Assembly: GCF_026745355.1 (NCBI RefSeq) | Contig: NC_079206.1 | Span: 4,423,044-4,487,043 of the forward strand | Source of the DNA: Beta vulgaris subsp. vulgaris | Lineage: Eukaryota; Streptophyta; Magnoliopsida; Caryophyllales; Amaranthaceae | Length of the DNA: 64,000 bases | Direction: 5' to 3' | Shown: piece by piece, positions 59,901 through 64,000 of the stretch | How positions within the stretch are numbered: the first letter of the stretch is position 1 | Layout of the letters: each line of letters opens with the position of its first letter | Translations under genes and position numbers: made by a program | The notes under the pieces: model-generated | What the model was told of the DNA's origin: nothing | Database searches by the model: none | Seen by the model: the letters and a program-made list of their open reading frames with translations, nothing else

Positions 59901-62900
59901 TACAAGATAGATTCATCTTAAAACCTACTCCCTTTATTTGTTATTAGTTGTCTCAATTTGAATTTCACTTTTGTCAATGAACAACTTTGATTATTAATAT
60001 CGCTAACTATTTATCAGTAAATATTATAGATATTTTTAGAATATACATTTGAGGTAGATTTAATAAATTTTACTTGACAGCATGTGGTTTGTGCACAGCC
60101 CACACTGCAGTAGTCAATGTGGAACAACTAGGAACATACCTAGGGAGTATTTTTCAGTCTGGCTTGCTCTTTGCATCATGTTGAGCAAGATGTGAATAAG
60201 TCATGGATATATGAAAACTCGTAATCAAACACAACTTTGTCTTCGCAGAAGTGTCCATGTTGCATCATGTGCTGCATGGAGCTCAGCTTTCTGTCAGTTG
60301 TCCTCCCTTTAACCATGAGAAAAGTGCTCTGTTTTTCTGCATGGTAATCGACAGTCCTGATATGTGTTTAGTGATGAGAATGAAAAACAGCTGAAAATAG
60401 CTCTGACTAAGGTCTATTAATTATGTATCTATGGATTTGGCATGGGACTTCCCTTGCAAATCCACATATTCCTCTTTCTGACAAGTGCAACACTTCCCAT
60501 TTCAGGAAGTTCAAAATTGCAACATTAACTTATTTGGATAAGGGCTTCACTCTATCTCTCATCATCATATTTGTCCCTCTAATTATCTCTCTTACCCTCT
60601 GTCCTCATCACATGGACACCTTAAATATTGTGCCCCTGTGGCACTGTGTTGCGCTTGTTTTAGATAGTATATGTTTAATACATTTTCGTTATTCACGTTG
60701 TTCACCAGATGAGCCGTTCTAGAACAGGGATTTGCAACCTCTGATATCGTTAGCCGTCAGTGCCCCCACCATGTTGAAAGAATTCTTATCTTGTTTCTCC
60801 AACTTCTCCATATTTTGGGTTTCATCCCTGTACTTTCTTCTGATGTAAGCAGTAAGAATAGTTAATTATGGTAATATAATTTGATAATGAGCATATTCAG
60901 CCTCATTTCTGTTCCTATTTACCAAGGCCCCTAGTCTTACACTGAAGACATTGCAAGAAAAACAATACCAACATTACCCGAATGCCTTTAAAGAGGCTTC
61001 CTGTCTATGGGTCCCTCTAATTATTTTTCTTAACCTCTGTCCTCATCACATGGACACCTTAAATATTGTGGGGCTCTGTGTTGCACTTATTCTAGATAGT
61101 ACATGTTTAGTACGTTTTCATTATTTATCACCAGTCACCAGACGAGCCGTTCTAGAACAGGGATTTGCAACTTCTCATATCGTTAGCTTTCAGTGCCCCA
61201 CCATGTTCAAATAATTCTTATCTTGTTTCTCTGACTTCTCCTTATTGGGGTTCATCCCTGCACTTTTTTCCGATGTAAGCAGTAGGAATAGTAAGAATAA
61301 TTTGATAATGATCATATTCAGCTTCATTTCTGTTCCTATTTAGCAAGGCCCATAGTCCTTACACTGAAGACATTGCGAGAAAAACGATACCAACATTACT
61401 CAATGCCTCTAAAGAGGCCTCTTGTCTGTGGTCTATCACCTGAAGGGGAGCAGGGGGTGGTTGGAGCTCATAGCCCTTGCCAGACACATACAGGTCCCGG
61501 TTGACTCAAACATGACTTATCTCCTTCGTCATCATGAGAAAGAAATGTGCGCCGCTTTGTCACTTGAATGAGCCACTTTGATTTTAGTCCATTATTATCC
61601 ACAAGTTAATGAAGGTCAAAATTTTCACCTACATTTGAAAAAGACTGAATTAATATCATTTCAGTTATTGTGCATATATGTTACCTACTTTCATGGATAA
61701 TCCATCTTATCTACTAATATTTGTCATGTTTGGGGACGAAAAGAATGAACAAACATCAATTACTATATAATATCCATTTTCTCACTTTCGATCCATCATC
61801 ATTTAGATCTGTGGCATTATAATATTATCCTATAAAAGGAAAATATTATAAATATCATCTTATATTGTTATTAGAACTTCACAAATATCTAAGAACATCC
61901 ATAAAAGGAAAAATTTGGCAGACAATTAGATAGAGGGAGTTTTTATTTTTCTGGCTCTAACTTTTGATAATAACATGTTGGTCATACGAGAAGCCTATGT
62001 CTTCGTGATCTGGTCTGCATGGTTTTCATTATTCTGACACTGGATGGCTTATTATTTTTGTATGACCAGAAATCTTCAAGCTCACGGGAAAAGACGCCGA
62101 AGAGCTGGACCAAAGAACAGCTCTTTATTGGTGAAGCAAATAGCGGACAGAATATCCAAGCACTGCCTGAAGCTGGAGGCAGTGAACAAGCTGAAGGCAA
62201 GAGAAGTACAAGGTCGTCCTGTAGAGTCCCAGCTCTTACTGGTGCACAAGCTGAAGGCAAGAAAAGTCAAAGGTCGTCCCGTGGAATCCCAGCTCTTACT
62301 GGTGCTTCAACTCCTAAGCAGGGTACCTTGTCACCCAAATCAGCCAGCAATTCCCAAGAGATGGTAGTGGCAAAAAATTTCCTGGAAAAGGTTTCTGGAA
62401 CTAAAGATACTCTAGGTATGACCAAACAGAGATCAGCTGTCCAAAATGCTGATGTAAAAGTCACAATCCCCAGAAAGAGTGAACCTTCCTCTTCCTCTTC
62501 AAAGGGAATATTTCCCGAGGAGAACCCAGTAGTTGTCACCATCCAAGACTGCAGTGCTGAATATAGCAAAAGAAAATTGAAGAACTCGAGATTGGCTTGT
62601 GTGCCTTCCCGATCCTCCAAACGACTTGCTTGTATGTCCAAACAGATTTCAGCAGTTCAAAATGCTGATATAAAATTCGCAACGCTCAAAAAGAGTGAAC
62701 CTTCCTCTTCCACTTCAAGGGGAATATTTCCAGAGGAGAACCCAGTAGCTGTTGCCATTCAAGACTGCAGTAATGGGAAAGCTCAGTCTAGCAAAAGGAA
62801 ATTGGACAGTAAATTGGCGTGTGGACCTTCCCGATCCTCCAAACGACTTGCTGGTGTTGATGTTGAAGTAGTATACTACCCAGTACCCGTTGAGCATGCT

Positions 62901-64000
62901 CTTCGGGCCATGAATAGAATGTCCTCCCAAACTAATCCCATTTCTAGTTTGAAATCAGTCCCAATTGAATTCCAAGATAAGAACAAGGATGATGATACAC
63001 AAGATTGGAATGATCATGATCTACGTGCCGCAAGCAGAAACTCGTGCAGAACTCAACCCATCCCTAATTTGAAATCAGTCCCAAAAGAAATACAAGATAA
63101 GTGTCAGGATGTTGTTGATACACAAGATGTGATTGCATTTCATGAAGAAAAGCATCGTACACTTGAAGTGGATGCAGAAATTGTGCTCACAACGGAAGGA
63201 GAGCCATCAAGCAAGATTTACGACTTAATATGTCAAGAAGAAAAGCAGAGCACGCTTGATGATAATACAGAAATCGTTCTCACAACTGTAGAAGAATCAT
63301 CAAACAAGATTGATGACGTGACATTTCAAGAAGGAAGACATCACACACTTGATGTTGATAACAAAATTATGCTTGCAACTCATGGACCAAACATTATTGA
63401 TGACTTAGAATTTCATAAAGAAAAGCACTGTGCACTTGATGTTGATACTGAAAGTGTGCTTGCAACTCATGGAGAACCGTCGAACAAGATTGATGACTTA
63501 TCATTCCAAGAAGAAAAGCATCTCACACTTGATTTTGATCCAGAAATTGTACTTGCAACTCATGGAGAACTATCAACCAAGATTGATGATGGCTTAACAA
63601 TTAGAAGTCCCCTTCTGGTTGATCTCAATGATCTACAACTGGAGCAGGCTCCTCCTGGGTTTTTCGAAACTTCAACAGTTGAAGCGTCTCCAATTACGAC
63701 AAAGCAACCACCGGAACATTTAACGGATACTCTGCTGAAGGGCAAGGTTGCGAACACCTCCATGAGACGACAAATCCTAGAAAAACAAGTGGCCGGCATT
63801 GAGAGGGAACCATCAACCAAGATTGATGATGACTCGACAACAAAAAGTTTCCTTCTGGCTGATCTCAATGATCTACAATTGGAGCAGGCTCCTCCTGGGT
63901 TTTTTGAAACTTCTCCAATTACGACAAAGCAATCACCGGAGTATTCAACAGATACTATGCTGAGGGGCAAGGTTGTGAACACCTCCGTGGGACGACCAAT
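50918..64000 (+). CDS. MBD13: Methyl-CpG-binding-domain protein, MBD13-like (3' end beyond window)
   Basis: Nuclear DNA-binding protein; 915 residues are encoded in the window and the last exon is still open. Exons: 50918-50998, 53465-53608, 53691-53786, 54682-54825, 58536-58640, 58747-58845, 59462-59608, 62070 to beyond 64000; all internal introns are phase 0. Three MBD modules: WPPAGWTIEFKIKNGRK + YYINTKTHQKFYSKPAVLRF (about 9-46); WLPSGWVMETRFRKSGARV + CFIDPSTGTKLFSKPEVLRYL (about 84-128); LPSGWIKETRIKMLDNKVV + FYSDPASRLVFCSKLEVLRYV (about 202-244). Each is split by an intron at the same place. Basic Ser/Lys linkers follow. The long final exon is made of tandem repeats. Arabidopsis MBD13 is about 746 residues from memory, so this one is larger. 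The methyl-CpG affinity of this plant class is uncertain. Confidence 0.9.
51391..51802. mobile_element. PIF/Harbinger-like MITE copy 2, in MBD intron 1
   Basis: It starts ACTTTGTTTGGTATTTTTTA and ends CCTACCAAACAAAGC, matching the element at 49134-49484. It has an extra tandem AAGAGAAAAG expansion near 51450-51490. The right target duplication is not clear. Confidence 0.75.
52195..52700. repeat. Diverged tandem duplication in MBD intron 1
   Basis: Two consecutive segments share GGAAATGAAG(A/G)AT, GTTTGACAT(G/T)TGTAG, CCCATGT(A/G)TC(C/A)TGATATGATT and GAATTAATGCATAATAG in the same order, offset by about 260 bases. No coding is seen. Confidence 0.7.
53119..53400. mobile_element. Nested MITE pair in MBD intron 1
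   Basis: Outer inverted ends: CATGGTTTTAAATCTCGGAT...GGTCGCGATCG at the left and CGGTCGCGATG...CCGGTTTTTAATACGATG at the right. Inside, AGTGTTACGTAATTCCCTAA and GCGAATTAGGTAACACTG form a second inverted pair at about 53200-53312. It looks like one small element inserted in another, just 65 bp before exon 2. Confidence 0.6.
56900..58380 (+). mobile_element. LINE remnant (zf-RVT and RNase H) in MBD intron 4
   Basis: Frameshifted fragments in order: EEIWRLLFLNKIKFFAW (57210-57265, zf-RVT-like), HILRQ-type zinc-binding text near 57365, WWFWKWLKN (about 57520), VRWKHPQEGGCVKL (about 57690) and GPAVAGGVIRESLGG (57754-57805), then an YREANKAVDWFTNYGV stretch (about 58010-58060). These are hallmarks of the C-terminus of plant LINE ORF2. 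Many stops; inactive. Confidence 0.7.
60573..61432. repeat. Tandem duplication, 2 copies of about 438 bp, in MBD intron 7
   Basis: Copies start at 60573 and 61011 (GTCCCTCTAATTAT) and share the order CTCATCACATGGACACC, GAGCCGTTCTAGAACAGGGA, GATGTAAGCAGTA, CACTGAAGACATTGC and AAAGAGGC. Divergence is perhaps one in ten. Short open frames in it are not coding. Confidence 0.85.
62418..62860 (+). repeat. In-frame duplication in MBD13-like exon 8, 216 bp unit
   Basis: Copies start at 62418 and 62634 (72 codons apart). Shared protein text includes K(R)SEPSSS(S/T)S, GIFPEENPV, IQDCS and PSRSSKRLA. The unit length is a multiple of three, so the frame is kept. Confidence 0.85.
63144..63597 (+). repeat. 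Five tandem 31-residue repeats in MBD13-like exon 8
   Basis: Units start at 63144, 63237, 63330, 63417 and 63510: 93, 93, 87 and 93 bases apart. Consensus: EEKHxTLDxDxEIVLATHGE then PSxKIDDLxFQ. The third unit lacks two residues but stays in frame. The pattern is acidic and hydrophilic. Confidence 0.9.
63561..64000 (+). repeat. 80-residue in-frame duplication at the window's end
   Basis: Two copies offset by 240 bases share STKIDD, LLxDLNDLQLEQAPPGFFET, PITTKQ, and the DT(L/M)L(K/R)GKV(A/V)NTS segment. The second copy is cut by the window edge. Confidence 0.85.

Noticed and set aside
61982..62641. Minus-strand frames of 92 and 124 codons opposite the MBD exon
   Set aside because: They are shadows of the long plus-strand coding exon, which continues the MBD gene in phase.
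63560..63982. 140-codon minus-strand frame
   Set aside because: It mirrors the 80-residue tandem duplication of the MBD exon; repeat-driven, not a gene.

Overview
The window is nuclear plant DNA. It carries intron-rich genes with GT-AG boundaries, AT-rich introns, and families known from seed plants: a CLE signal peptide, a neprosin-type protein, a stress-response A/B-barrel protein and an MBD13-type methyl-DNA-binding protein. Intergenic DNA and introns are full of plant transposons: Stowaway MITEs with CTCCCTCCGT ends and TA duplications, PIF/Harbinger-like and hAT-like MITEs, tRNA-derived SINEs, decayed LINEs and an LTR-retrotransposon fragment. A core eudicot fits best. Caryophyllales is only a guess from the look of the MITEs. 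I saw no rRNA, tRNA, CRISPR array or bacterial-type operon.

Layout of genes. (1) 4261-8728 (+): 11-exon tetraspanin, 266 residues. (2) 12233-13378 (+): intronless mitochondrial carrier family protein, 381 residues. (3) 15299-17839 (+): neprosin-like gene broken by several frameshifts. (4) 20482-30680 (+): 10-exon DEAD-box RNA helicase of RH48 type, 786 residues, whose sixth intron holds a large inverted repeat made of retrotransposon sequence. (5) 34778-35014 (+): single-exon CLE prepropeptide of 78 residues. (6) 37575-41685 (-): 9-exon two-domain stress-response A/B-barrel protein of UP3 type, 281 residues. (7) 43756-44215 (-): terminal exon of a membrane RING-H2 (ATL-like) protein. (8) 50918 to beyond 64000 (+): MBD13-like protein with three MBD modules and a long repetitive C-terminal exon, still open at the window edge.

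Intergenic DNA. 1-4.2 kb holds a TGTACA-rich stretch with a 3 x 228 bp tandem repeat, then MITEs. 9-12 kb, 13.4-15.3 kb and 17.8-20.4 kb hold SINEs, MITEs, hairpins and a LINE-like leader. 30.7-34.7 kb is mostly AT-rich with one SINE. 41.7-50.9 kb is a transposon-dense island with eight or more TIR elements and a roughly 1 kb foldback element. The MBD gene's introns hold a LINE remnant, a nested MITE and segmental duplications.

The genes are independently transcribed and do not form a pathway. Exon coordinates were derived by hand from reading frame, splice consensus and family similarity. Intron phases agree at every junction for the tetraspanin, helicase, A/B-barrel and MBD genes, so those models are strong. 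The most unusual items are the intronic inverted repeat in the helicase gene, the foldback element with two stacked hairpins and a gene-like insert, the tandem MBD exon pairs with nested repeats, and the multiply frameshifted neprosin gene.
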